DNA from: Phallusia fumigata
Lineage: Eukaryota > Chordata > Ascidiacea > Phlebobranchia > Ascidiidae
Assembly (NCBI GenBank): GCA_008931825.1
Contig: QXVZ01023679.1
Coordinates: 1-40,539 of the forward strand
Reading direction: 5' to 3'
DNA: 40,539 nucleotides
Shown: positions 1 to 12,000 of the stretch, one piece after another
Numbering within the stretch: the first letter of the stretch is position 1
How the letters are laid out: each line of letters starts with the position of its first letter
Program-made: the position numbers and the translations under genes
The notes under the pieces: generated by a model
Database searches by the model: none
What the model was told of the DNA's origin: nothing
What the model saw: the letters and a program-made list of their open reading frames with translations, nothing else

Positions 1-180
1 TATTCAATTAAAATATATTTGTCGGTGCAACTACTTGACCGGGTGTTAAAACGACGTCGAGTACAAAAATCCAATAAAACCACAACTTTAAACTTGTCAA
101 CTCAAAAACAATTACAGCAATCAAAAACAAGTATTAAGTTATATAGTTTTGCATTTGTACACGGCTCCACTAAAAAAAAT

Positions 181-1728
181 TTAAAATTGTGTTTGCTTTT
201 TCGGGTTGAGCTTCTCCTGAATCGCAGCCTTCAGTTTTTTCATGACTTGCCCGTTGACCTCATCATCGTATGGCAGCTTTTGCATTCGCTCCATCCACGC
301 TTTCACGTTTGGTACGTCGCCCAAATCGTCAATCATGATGTTTACGAACACAACGGTTGCATAACTGCAAAAGTCTGCAAAACAGAAATAACCGTTGTGA
401 TGACAAAGAAACTATGATAGAAAAGTCTGCCAGCAAAACCCATAGAGTTTGAAACTGGAATGGACTCAATACAATGTTTAAATGATCATAATACACCTTT
501 ACACCTTTTATTTAAATTAAATTCCTAATGGCAAACCTGCAATCGTAAGGGTATTTCCCGCCAAATACTTTTTTCCCTCCAGACGGTCATTGATAGCCTT
601 TATACAATCCTTGACGACTGCGACTTTTTCTGCGCTGGGTTTTTCGCCTTTTAGAATGAGGGCAGGCGGGTTCTGGCAGTAAATAGACAAAAATTAATCA
701 ACTTGTGATATTTGTCAGGAACATTATAACACCACAAGGTAGTTAAATTGATACAATGGGCTGTATAGTAGTTTTGCCTTAAAATTGGACTTGCGTGTAC
801 CCCAAGGTATATATTTTTAGCTTAAAAAAAACAATGCATTTTTTATTATTATACTGTTGCCGATTTGTACTAAGCCGTTTTTACATTTTTAAAAACTTCA
901 TTTCCTTTAGGAACCACCTTGCGTACAGCCGCATCTTTATCTTTAACAAAAAATACACCATAGCTCAACTTGATGCGTCAATATTAGTTATGAGAACAAC
1001 AACATATACCGCAATGCAAATATTTAAAGAGTGTAAGCGAATGTGAAATAACTCAAGCTGCTTAAATGCGATCGAGTGTTTACACCAAGTGTACAGACAC
1101 AAAAACAATAAACTTGTTATCGTACTGTTATGGCATAAACTTATAATCGTTCGTTTTTTGTAAATGTAAATACTCACCAGACCGATAAAGGCGTCGAACA
1201 CAACTTCCGATACGTAGAGCTCCATATCAACCAGGGCGCGTTCCTTCGAGTCGGTCGGGTAGAGAGACTTCTTATCGCCCTTTGCATATTTGTTGAACAA
1301 GTACTGTACGATCGCACGGCTGGAATTTGTCAAAAATGTGCAGAGTTATAAATCTGACATTTACACAAGAGCCAATATAACATTCAAACACTCAACAAAT
1401 GTTTATATTTTGCACGCAGTGGGGCCAAATGTTCCATATGTACACATGCTTCAGCAATCTAATAATCATTTACATGTTATGTCACTAAATAAACAAGAAA
1501 TGTATCTATTTTACATTATTTTACAAACCTTTCCGAGAGCGTAAGATCTCCATCGACAAGGGCCGGGACCTTTCCCCTGGGGTTGATTTTTAAGTACTCG
1601 GGCTTCTTATGTTCTCCAGCGAACAAATCAATGTTGATAACCTCAAATTTAAGGTCGAGGGCTTTAAGTGCCATATGGACCGAGCGGCTTGGGGGACTTG
1701 CGTTCAGATGATAAAACTTGATAACCAT
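181..1728 (-). CDS. Glutathione S-transferase, theta/delta/epsilon-like (4 exons, complete)
   Basis: Joining 1729>: exons 1728-1529, 1319-1178, 672-537 and 374-181 on the minus strand gives 672 nt, or 223 residues plus stop, a normal GST length. All junctions are GT/AG and the phases agree (2, 0, 1). The N-terminal thioredoxin-like domain (about residues 1-78) has the SPPSR motif with Ser11 where theta/delta/epsilon GSTs place the catalytic serine, a cis-Pro motif VPAL (Pro55), and Glu66-Ser67 for binding the glutathione gamma-glutamyl group. The rest is the all-helical C-terminal domain, with the conserved ..LTIAD helix-cap segment spanning the exon 3/4 junction. From the family: a cytosolic dimer conjugating glutathione to electrophiles. 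The theta versus delta/epsilon assignment is not settled by reading. The start is the first ATG of the exon, right at the beta-strand MVIKFYHL. The longest intron (673-1177) holds nothing I recognise. Confidence 0.93.
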
Positions 1729-2548
1729 TTTTGATATTTTGCTTTCGCCGGTTGGAATTTGTTAATTGCTAAAAGCTGAAAAATATAACATAATTTGTAA
1801 AAACTACCGATTATTCCATCACAATTCAGCTGCTACCATACTTTGCTGCATTTCAACTGCCTAACGCTCACCAAACTGTATTTAAGTTTCGACAATGAAA
1901 CGTTTAATATTTGATGCGAAATCGACTCCTTTTGAACCACTCGTCTTTATTCTTGCCCACACGGTGCGGTTTTGGTGAAGTGACTTGCAATTTGCAGAGC
2001 TCTGTTCGCCGGCTTCGCTAAATATTAACAACAAGTTGAATCAACAAAGTGTGGGTTTTCAAGGAACAGAGGTACATAAAGGAGTGTTTGCTTTTCAGCA
2101 CCACGAAAAACCGTTGATTTGCCAAGTCATTCAAAGGCATTACGCATGCGGTTTTGGGTATAGCTACTGGGAATCACCTTTACAACCGCTAGGGTTTTGT
2201 TCGACAAGGCAAACTGTAAAGTACCCCGAAACGTCAAAAGCATTTTGACTTTCAACGAAATTTTGGAAACAACCGACCAGCAACATCATGTACGCTGAAT
2301 TGACCAACAATCATTGTCAGCATAGGTCACTTTACATTTCCAATTATGGGGCTCTTTCTGAACACTAAATGTCTTACACAAATCGTATTTAACGAAAGTT
2401 TGGCGATAATTGGGACTGTTGTTTTGTGGACTATACCGTTCATGACAACAGGTTGTAGGTCGTGCTGCTTATAAAACCCACACAGCAGAAATTAACGATT
2501 GGCTGACGTAAACGTTCAATGCACATAATTGTGTAGTACGTATAAGCA

Positions 2549-2569
2549 GGGGGGGAGGGGGGGGGGGGG
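2549..2569. repeat. Poly-G tract interrupted by one A
   Basis: Twenty G and one A in 21 bases, just upstream of the 526-bp duplication. A run like this is prone to slippage and sequencing error, and may have contributed to the broken assembly nearby. Confidence 0.9.
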
Positions 2570-2583
2570 TTTTATCTGCCTCC

Positions 2584-3636
2584 CTAACCCTTTTGGTTGG
2601 ATCTTTTTAAAATTTTAAAAAAGAGATACGGCTATATTTTAATAAACAAGGATGAAACCTAAACTCTAGGTTGAAATGTTTAAATCGGGTGCCAAGCTGG
2701 TTTGCTTTAGCATTAAAACTGTGTTATTTTGCAACAGTTAAGCGATCGCACAAACATCGTTTTAAGGCTGTCTCCGACGAAAGGTGACCCATTATTTGTG
2801 ACATAAAATATAACTATCGCCGATCGATCTGACGAAATCAAAAAGTACCCACAGTCGAAAGTTTACCCCCAATGTTTTTAATAAATTTGCGCCACTGGTG
2901 GCAGGCGAAGAATTTTATGCTGATCAGAGTGAATTTTCACCCCAAATACCATAAATAGTGTGTTAATAACTTTAAACCGAAAAAGCACTTTTCGATGTTC
3001 TAACAGTAGTTGGCAAAAGCGGGAAGCGCAAAGGCAAAGTTCATTGAAAAACCTGCGATAAAATTATAGTGGATAGACTTGTAGCGACCACTAGTGCAAA
3101 TTGTGCAAANCTAACCCTTTTGGTTCGATCTCTTTAAAATTTTAAAAAAGAGATACGGCTATATTTTAATAAACAAGGATGAAACCTAAACTCTAGGTTG
3201 AAATGTTTAAATCGGGTGCCAAGCTGGTTTGCTTTAGCATTAAAACTGTGTTATTTTGCAACAGTTAAGCGATCGCACAAACATCGTTTTAAGGCTGTCT
3301 CCGACGAAAGGTGACCCATTATTTGTGACATAAAATATAACTATCGCCGATCGATCTGACGAAATCAAAAAGTACCCACAGTCGAAAGTTTACCCCCAAT
3401 GTTTTTAATAAATTTGCGCCACTGGTGGCAGGCGAAGAATTTTATGCTGATCAGAGTGAATTTTCACCCCAAATACCATAAATAGTGTGTTAATAACTTT
3501 AAACCGAAAAAGCACTTTTCGATGTTCTAACAGTAGTTGGCAAAAGCGGGAAGCGCAAAGGCAAAGTTCATTGAAAAACCTGCGATAAAATTATAGTGGA
3601 TAGACTTGTAGCGACCACTAGTGCAAATTGTGCAAA
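2584..3636. repeat. 526-bp direct duplication abutting a single N (3110)
   Basis: Positions 2584-3109 and 3111-3636 are the same 526-base sequence. I saw only two substitutions, both near the left end (GGTTGGATCTTTTT versus GGTTCGATCTCTTT). The N sits exactly between them. Equal length, near identity and the N at the joint suggest two contig ends that overlap but were not merged, rather than a real tandem repeat. Confidence 0.92.
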
Positions 3637-4701
3637 GTTAGCAATTAGCGCTTGCATATAGTTTTTTTCGCCATGCGAGGTCAAAGCTCGCATGGATATC
3701 AAATTGATAACTCATCACAAACTTTGCCCAAGCTGTAGCTCAGCAGTAGCTAAGTACGCTTTACATAGCGAATTGCAGTCTTTGCCTAAAGTAAATTATG
3801 TTTCTTTGAGGTTTCTTGAACAAACTGTAAAGCATTGTTTTCTTGTCTTGGATTCTATTTGTATGAGGAAATAAACAATCAACCAGAAGTGCAAAACACC
3901 TGTGTGAGGATTCCGAGACTTTGTCCTGGCAAGCTCAGGAGCTTTGAGGAGATGTACGAAGGTTATGGCGTTGTCAATGACGGTGGTATCCAGTTCTCAC
4001 AAATAGCAAGTGACGTCCTTAATCTAATTCGTCCACGCATAACAAAGAACAATAAAATGCTTAACAAAACTCCTGCATTATTAACTGAGAATATTAGCGC
4101 ATATACCGTGGAGCCTACAAACCGCGGTCGCCACAGACTCGTCCTCTCAATAATAAATCAGATTTCTTGACTGTGCCAGTATGGGTGACGTTTCTTTGTT
4201 CAACTTTTGCACAACCATAGAAGTGTCCTAAAACACGTGCATTTGTTTGTAAACATTGTTATTTTTGTACAGACGCAGGCATATTTTGCGTTATAAAAGT
4301 GCCTGGTCTCTTTTAAACTGGTTACGCGACGAATTATTGTAGCCCTTAGCTAATATGCCGGTGTTAAGGCGCATTTGGACGCGGGAACAAAAATATATTT
4401 TTTGCTACATGCGTAATAAAAAGCAAGGCATTTTTAATATTAAGTGTTTTTAGGTGTATTTGTCAAAGTTTTAGCTTTTTTGTTCCATTCCCAATCCTTT
4501 ACAAGTCCCTTGTTGGACAAATATATGTAACAAACGTTTTGGTATTGTATCCAAGCATAGACGTATTATGATGTCCATAAAGTTGTTTAACCAATATCTT
4601 CAACAGTTAACTATTTGTTATTGTCAGACATTCTTACATTTTAGATGGCAGTTGACTACTTTTGAAATACACTTTAATGACTTTCTAAATCTGCAGTGTG
4701 A

Positions 4702-6792
4702 ATGGATATTGCTAGACATTGTTCCAAATTTTGTTTGCAAAGAAAATTTCAATCAAAGCTGGTGTGTTACAAGTACACAACAGTTGCAAAATTATCTTCA
4801 TGTAGTGTTTGGGGCCATAAAAGATGTTGCTTTTTCAACTGCGGCCGAAAATCAAGCAATAAACCAGTTGAAATTAAAATATGTTTTCCACAAATCACAA
4901 CACAATTCTTTAGTCTGAGATTCTTTTCTAACAGTCAGTCTGAAGATCATCCAGAATGGGAAAATTTGTTGGGCAATAAAGACAAGCAAGAAAGAATATC
5001 TGAAATACCTGTAAAGGTTTGTCTTTTATTACCTGATGTATATTATATAACAGCTCGGAGAGTCTCAATAGTAATGGGTGTACACTTGCATATTCGTTGT
5101 CTCTAATGCAACATAGGTGATTCATTTCAGGACCAAAATCCCTGTACCCTGTTGTAATTTTAATGATACACCAACTATCTCTTCTGAGCCCTCAGACACA
5201 ACATTGCTATTGTATCATTAAAATTTTTTCACCAAGATAAATAATTTTAATTGGAGTATGCTTACACTGGGGTTTAAGTATGTCAAGAGGAGATTCATGG
5301 AAAGCAGTGCTTTCAAAAACTATATCTGTATTTTTTGTAAGTTTCAACCCTTTTACTGATTAAGTCACTGTTACCTAACCTGACTGATCTTATTCTTTAT
5401 TGCAGAGAGAAAACATCTACACTATACCTAATTTGCTGTCATTTGGTCGCCTGTGCCTCACACCATATCTTGCCCATCTGGTCGTCACTGACCAGCACAA
5501 GATGGCATTAACCTTATTCATACTTGCAAGTGTGTCTGATGTGGTAAGTTTAAGATATCTTGAAACTTTCTTGCACTGGTAAGTTGATGGTAAGTTATTG
5601 TATCTTCTGAAAGTCCAGATCTTGTTGCAACTTTGTGACACTATATCCTAAAACTGCAAATAATACATGACTTGACTTGAGTATGCATTTTGGATAATGG
5701 TAATTTATTTTGGCCTTTTTAATTAGACTTTGATGTGTTTTTTGATATTACATCATTACATCTGGATTTAGGTGAAAACAATTCAACACTTTAAAATGAA
5801 CAAAGAAAATTTTTATTACACATCATCCCTTTATTATTTCTGTTATAACCCATAAAACTTTTATTATCTATTTTTGTTATAACTCTTCGTCAAATTGTTA
5901 TTTTCTTTTACAGGTAGATGGTCAAATTGCAAGACGGTGGCCCTCACAGCAATCAGCTCTTGGTTCTGCCTTGGATCCATTGGCAGATAAAGTTCTAGTT
6001 GCTGTGCTTTGTGGTGCCTTAACCTATGTCAACATTATTCCATGTAGGTATCTTGTTGATTTTTCCTGAAGTGTTATGTCCAGTACATTGTGTTGTGCAT
6101 GTTTTTTTAAAATTTTATCATAGAGCATGCTCTTTTTGTGCCAGTAAATGTGTCCTATTGAATTTTTTTGTCATTAAGTAGGACAAACTTTGACAATATT
6201 CCCAACTTTTTACACAGTAAATATTTGTTGTTGTTAGTGCCTCTTACACTGCTGTTTATTGGCCGAGATTTGCTGCTAATAGCATCAGTATTTTATCTTC
6301 GATTTCGGACCTGTCCACCTCCCAGAACACTGAAACGTTTCTTTGATCCAACTCTAGTCAATGCAAAACTCTCTCCAACATTCATTAGCAAGGTAATGGA
6401 AATGGTCATTTTTTTGTAATTGCTTGTAATCAAGCTAGAACCTTACAGAAATGTTCCAATTTTAAAATCCAGCTTTTTGCATCCATTGAAAGTTTAACAG
6501 GCAGCTTGCAGTGGTGAAAAAAGTAGCACTGTTTCAATGTTGTTTTTGCTCCTACACGACATATATTTTTTTGATAGACAATAACATTATTTTTTAACAA
6601 TTGCTTTTGCAGGTAAATACTGCCTTACAGATGGTTTTAATTTGGTGCTCAGTCGCAGCGCCCGCGTTTGAACTTACCGATCACGTGTTTCTCAAATGTT
6701 TGTGGGGAATCACCGCAGTCACGACTGTGGCATCTGGCTTAAGCTACGTCACACGAAAAGACACTGTCCGTATTCTGAAAGACGATGGTTAA
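4702..6792 (+). CDS. CRLS1: Cardiolipin synthase (CMP-forming), CDP-alcohol phosphotransferase family
   Basis: Coding exons: 4702 to 5010 (donor GTAAAG) or 5016 (donor GTTTGT), both phase 0; 5406-5543; 5914-6043; 6238-6392; 6613-6792. The total is 303 or 305 residues, close to the human protein. The enzyme joins CDP-diacylglycerol and phosphatidylglycerol to make cardiolipin in the inner mitochondrial membrane. The family motif D-x2-DG-x2-AR-x9-G-x3-D-x3-D is complete across the exon 2/3 joint (Asp148, Asp151, Gly152, Ala155, Arg156, Gly166, Asp170, Asp174, counting with the shorter exon 1). Hydrophobic segments follow ([18 protein letters not shown] and others), then the conserved FISK/VNTALQ joint. 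The first about 100 residues are poorly conserved, rich in Lys, Arg, Ser and Cys, and end in [11 protein letters not shown], which fits a mitochondrial presequence. The start ATG is the least certain part. Apart from a hairpin in intron 1, the introns show nothing recognisable. Confidence 0.93.
5157..5224. repeat. Short inverted repeat in CRLS1 intron 1
   Basis: The 14-base arm ATTTTAATGATACA (5157-5170) returns as its exact reverse complement at 5211-5224, with a 40-base loop. It could be a tiny MITE remnant or an RNA hairpin in the intron. No family was recognised. Confidence 0.6.
5280..5336 (+). other. Possible alternative first coding exon of CRLS1
   Basis: An ATG at 5280 opens 19 codons ([19 protein letters not shown]) that run without a stop into a perfect donor GTAAGT at 5337, in phase 0, matching the phase 0 acceptor of CRLS1 exon 2 at 5406. 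No upstream AG gives a phase 0 internal exon, so if used it would be an alternative start rather than a cassette exon. The peptide is short, and a chance match is quite possible. Confidence 0.25.
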
Positions 6793-8985
6793 GAAATACT
6801 TCTTTGATCATGGTTTCATCAATTTTTTTGCCTCGATCGCTCAATATTCCATTGACTGCAGCTTTTATTTTTAGGTTAATTCGACTATTTTCGTGTGTTT
6901 ACAACCGATTTCTAACAAAAGTATTTACAATTTTTCAGCAAGGTAAATCAGGACCTTCGTTTGATTGTTCTGTAACATTCACAACGCATATAGGTGTGTT
7001 TTTCGTTTCTTTAAGTGTTGGTTCGCCATGAAACTGGTTTATGCATTTAAAACGTCATTTTTCTTGTCACAAAAATAGTTTGCAGACCACATGAAAAATC
7101 AAATTATGATTTATCAATGACTCCGCCTGACGAAAGAAAACAATACAATTTGTAACACGGAAAAAATACAGATCCGTTTAGTTAATAAATATCAAGTGAT
7201 ATCAGTTTTGGCGTTTTCTGTAAAAACATGGGCGGGACTCAACTCAAAAATGTGCTGTCAAACTTTAGTCTGTTTTAACATCTCTGGTAATACGACTTCC
7301 AAAATAACGGTTGTAGCTGTCATGAAAAGCTGTACCGCTGGTATTTCAGAAGTTTTTTTAAGTGTGCTGATGTCAATGATGTAGTGGCTCAACGTATTTT
7401 ACCTAAACCGATTTTTTACCCCTTTCGTTTGAAAACCGAAGATTGAAAATCTCTTTAATATCGGGTTTTTATTTGGACCCAATTTGTCACAGTGACTCGG
7501 TTTTGACTTCAGTGTCAAAATTGCAAAGAGTTTACTGCCAGCCACTTTTTAGGAGAATCCGAAGTGCAACCGCGTTAGTAACGTATTTGAGAAACCGATT
7601 CTGTTTCAAAATTTTAAGAGAAACGAGAAGGTTGTTACTCATATTATTTGTCCATTCTGTTAGCCGAACAGATGTTTTTGTGGATTTGATAAATCGTTAA
7701 AATGTCTTTTACTGCACACGTCACACTGCCAGTGGATTTGTGTTGTAGAATATTTATCAGAAAACTTATGTGGTCAGTACCAGAGTTACAAAAATAAACC
7801 CCAAAATCAATTAGGTTGAGATCGTGAAAAATGTAAGAAAAGTGATCAGTAAAATTTTTCGGTCACGGTCGACTGCACAAAGTTTGCAAAGCAAATGCTG
7901 ACTAAGCGAAGTGAAATCGAGCTGTCGCCAGTCAATTGTCATGTTGTTTTAGCCAACCCTAAATTGAACTAGGGTGGGTCGCCACTCGCCAGCTACCAAC
8001 TTATGCAGACTTAGTCGCATTGCAGTGGCCCTTTACAGTGAACTTTGTGTTCAAATTGTAAAAGCAACGACCAAGAAACTTCACTTCGAATGTCACTACG
8101 AGCTAACGTAGCGAAAAAATTTTTGCCCATATTGTTGTTTAGAAATCGCTGCATCATTGGTCGTCGGATGTCATTCATTCTTCTTGTGTGTTGCACTGCT
8201 GTAACATCTATCCAGTTCGTAGAAGATAAGTTTTTTTTTCTTTCAATTTGTTGCAGGACTTCATTTGCGTGTGCAAGACGTGTCTTTGTTTAACGCAACA
8301 AGTAAAATTTAAAACAAAAAAGGCAGGTGCTAATCTGATATATATATAACAGCAGGTTTAGTGAAAATACCTCAGAAGGCCCAGCAGCATCGACTGTCTA
8401 AGAACAATCTTTTAGATTTGGTCAATTGTTCAAATTGTGTCAATTGTTCAAGAGTCGCTGTAGTGTCCGAGTTTCTTTTTATGTTGAATTATGAGATTTG
8501 CTTGGGTGCAAGCAACTCTAAATGATCATATTGATCATTATTATTTTCAGTATTTTTTCAACATAAATTTCGGTGAGTGAGTAATCTTGTGGGTAGTCAC
8601 ATTTTGCAGACGATGTACTAGCAGTTGTGGGTGTGAAGCTGTCTATTTTGGCATGTCTTTTGGTAGGACTTACATAATAAAGAATAACATAATAAAGATA
8701 GAGCCATGGGTACAGCCAAGGGTGCTCCCCAAATTTTTAATTTGTATGAGGTAGGTTATGCCTAGTAGAAAACATTTGGTTTACCCTAACGCAGGGTTCT
8801 ACTTGAAAACAGCAAAATCAAGCTGAATTTGCTAATGATTTTTAGTAGAACTAGTAAATGTTTTACTTAAAACTGTTTGACTGTTTAAAACTTTTTTAGC
8901 AGAGTTTGCTATTTCCTAACACTCGTGGAGAATATATTTATGTTCTACTTATGTTAAAGTAATATGTTTTTTTTTATGTTTGTAG
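6793..8985. other. CRLS1 3' flank and MOCS1 upstream region
   Basis: This is AT-rich sequence without a recognisable gene. A candidate polyadenylation signal AATAAA lies at 7184-7189, about 390 bases after the CRLS1 stop. The open frames here (for example 6696-7031 and 7443-7700) lack similarity to known proteins. No promoter motif can be assigned to MOCS1 with confidence. Confidence 0.55.
8968..8985 (+). promoter_or_regulatory. Strong 3' splice acceptor 31 bases upstream of the MOCS1 ATG
   Basis: A T-rich tract runs into TTTGTAG ending at 8985, followed by a 31-base leader and then the ATG at 9017. This could be the acceptor of a 5'-UTR intron. If the host trans-splices a spliced leader, as tunicates and several other animals do, it could instead be the trans-splice site. 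The sequence cannot tell these apart. Confidence 0.4.
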
Positions 8986-9016
8986 GCCTAAGTACATGAT
9001 TTGACAACAGTTCAAA

Positions 9017-12000
9017 ATGATTTCCTCAAAATTGCATTTAGCTAGGTTTCTGAAACCATGCTGCCTTCTTTCAAGTATTGACTGTAGGTTTGCTCATGTA
9101 ATAACAGCCCCTCTAACCAAACCCACTGTAAGTATTTTCTTTTTTTCATCGCTTAGAATGATCATTTTTGTGCTTTTACCTGCAAAGTGTTTTCTTGCTG
9201 TGGTTTTTGGGATTTTCTTATCCAGCTTGCTGGCCTACATATTGGCATTTTTCAAAACAAATTGGACCCAAATATTAATTTTGTTTCAATTGCTGGCAAT
9301 TAAATCTGAAGATCTGAAAATACAGCAAAATTCAAGTTTATTGTTTTGTATTGCATTTATTCTTATATTCAAAGGTTGCAGATGCATTGCCACTGATTAG
9401 AAGCAGGGATAGAGTGCAGAATTTACAAACCCTACTTAAAGAAGAACCTTTGCCATTTTCACATTTTCTTGTGGACAAATTTAGTAGAGAACATACCTAT
9501 CTCAGAATTTCTCTGACAGAAAGATGCAATTTAAGATGTAAGTTGACTGTATAAATTTCAACCATGAAACAGTGCAAATGTTGGCTCACAATATCAGACT
9601 ATACTTTCCTAAATGCTAAGTATGATGCTAAAAGTGTAATAAAGGTTTGATGTAAATGAAATTAAAAATAATATGTTGTGTCAGAATTTAAAGACTGAAA
9701 ATATACTTACATTTTGTCAAATGCCTGTTTGGATAACAAAGCAAGCCTTTCACTTGAGCCAGAGAAAGGTTTGTTTGTAGATTTATTATGCCCAAGTGCA
9801 GCAGAACTAAATTCACAATATTCAACCGAATAAATAAATTGCAAGATATCCTTTTTCAAAAATTTTGAAATTAAAGTTAAAAAATAGTCTATTATTGTAC
9901 TTCATTGCACTGTGTTTTATTGATGGACGCAAATATTAACTTTTTTTTTATTACACAGGTAAATATTGTATGCCTGCTGAAGGGATCCAACTAACACCCA
10001 AGGAGGAATTGCTCTCTAAGGAAGAAATTATCAAGCTCTCTCGATTGTTCATCGAGGAAGGTGTTACAAAGATTCGATTGACTGGTGGTGAACCTCTTGT
10101 GAGAAGAGACCTCTGTGATATCATTCGTAAGTTCTTGTTCTCTTCTGATAAACGAATCTTTGTAACATTCATAAGTTCTTGTTTTTTTTTCTGATAAAAC
10201 GTGTGTTGGCCAATATCTGAAGCTTTTATATTAGTATGAAAAGCAAATGTATTGCAAATATAAATTTGCTTGTTTAAATCAGATCCTAGTAAAAAAAATG
10301 TGCATCAAGTCATGTGGCAAAAAAACCAGCTAAATGTACCTTGTACTGGCTAAAGGTTTTTTAACAAATGTTCTACCAGCTTTGCTTTTTAGATGCTTGT
10401 GTTTCTTTCAAAAAAGCTATTTGTGTTGTGGTTTATTGGCATTGGTTCTGTGTTACCTTTACAGAGGAACTGAGTTCCATGAAGGAGCCACATGGCAATT
10501 TAACGTCCATTGGCATGACGACCAATGGCCTGACCTTGCCTCGAAAACTACCAGCGCTTCAAGAGGCCGGACTTGACTCCCTAAATGTCAGTCTGGACAC
10601 ATTAAACCCTGCCCGATTTGAACTGATCACACGTCACAGAGGATGGGACAGAGTCATGAAAGGAATTGAATCAGCGGTGGCAATGGGATTTTCTCCAGTT
10701 AAGGTATTGTGTGAAAATTGTAATTTGTAGGGATTGCATGTAACAGCTACTATATGAAATGATATCACAGATAAATGCTTTCCCACTAATTTTTAAGTCA
10801 TATATGGTTAAGATTGAATGGACGAAACTTTAAAGTATACCCATCAGGGCCTTTGGTCAATTTTGATGTACGACTGGTGTGACGCAAAAAAACCTTCTGT
10901 TTTGTTAGATTTCAAAATGAACATATGCTTTAAGCTTTATCGGATTCCTTCATATCACATCCTTTGAGCGAAAATATTTGACAATTTTCACCGGCCAACC
11001 GCGACCAGCTCGACAGCTTATCGCCGATTTTTAGCAAGGGTTTGTCCCAAACTCTGCCTAGGTTGTCTGTCTGCTTGTGACCGTTTACGCAGAAGTCCCC
11101 TGCTCCTATTTATGCGCAATTCACTTTTAACCAGCATTAAAAATATTCTTTTTACAAACCCTACTTAAAGAAGAACCTATGCTATTTTTACATTTTCTTG
11201 TGGACAAACCTAGTAACAAACATATCTATGTCAGAATTTCTCTGACAGAAAGGTTCAATTTAGGATGTAAGTTGAATGTGTTTACGCAAAACCACAGCCA
11301 GGTTCTCTTTCAAATACTGTTTCGGATTTTGAAATACCTGTGTTGCGTTTTGTAGCTTTTTTGTTTCAAGTAATAACGGTTTTTGTATTTATCAGACTGT
11401 TTTTCATGCTGGTTAAAAATGCATGGCGCATAAATAGGAGCAGGCGACTTCTGCATTGTGCCACTTACAGTTCAGGGCCTTTTAGTTGCCTTAGGCGCAA
11501 CAAAATGCAGAAATAGAAGAGGACAAATCACTGTAGCGTCAAGCTTATAAGGTGCCAGGCAATTTGCGAAAATTATAAATGTTTAGTGTGGATAGTTTCA
11601 AATAAAACCAAGCTTGGACTGCCGCCATTTTATTTCCAGAAATATGACGTGTGAGCGCACGCGCCGAATTTTTTTACAGAGTAATCGCATTTTATTAAAC
11701 CACAGATTGGCAGAAGCTCTATTAATTTTTATTAACCTCAGCACAACCTTCAAAGGTAATAAGCTTCAGCGTACTCCTGCACCACTTAACGCACATAGTC
11801 ATTATTTTGTTGGCTACTAGCGTGTTCTCCATATCTCGTTTATATTTAGCAGCATTCTACCATGATGCTGCAGTTTTCACACCGCTTCGTGGTTTTGTAG
11901 GCTAAATAAACAAGCCCGGGTACAGGTACGTCTTACAGCAAGCGAAGTTTCCACGAAAAAACGCTTGATTGACGCCGTCCACAAGACTAATGAACGACCG

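Larger units (their letters stand above)
1729..4701. other. Intergenic region between divergent GST and CRLS1
   Basis: This stretch should hold the promoters of the GST (reading left) and of CRLS1 (reading right), which are arranged head to head about 3 kb apart. It contains a G-rich run (2549-2569), a 526-bp direct duplication around an N, and AT-rich sequence. Open frames in it (for example 3835-4170) resemble no family I know and have no convincing splice context. No TATA box or other promoter element could be placed with confidence. Confidence 0.6.

Noticed and set aside
3835-4170. 111-codon open frame upstream of CRLS1
   Set aside because: No family resemblance and no splice context; length is expected by chance in a 3-kb spacer.
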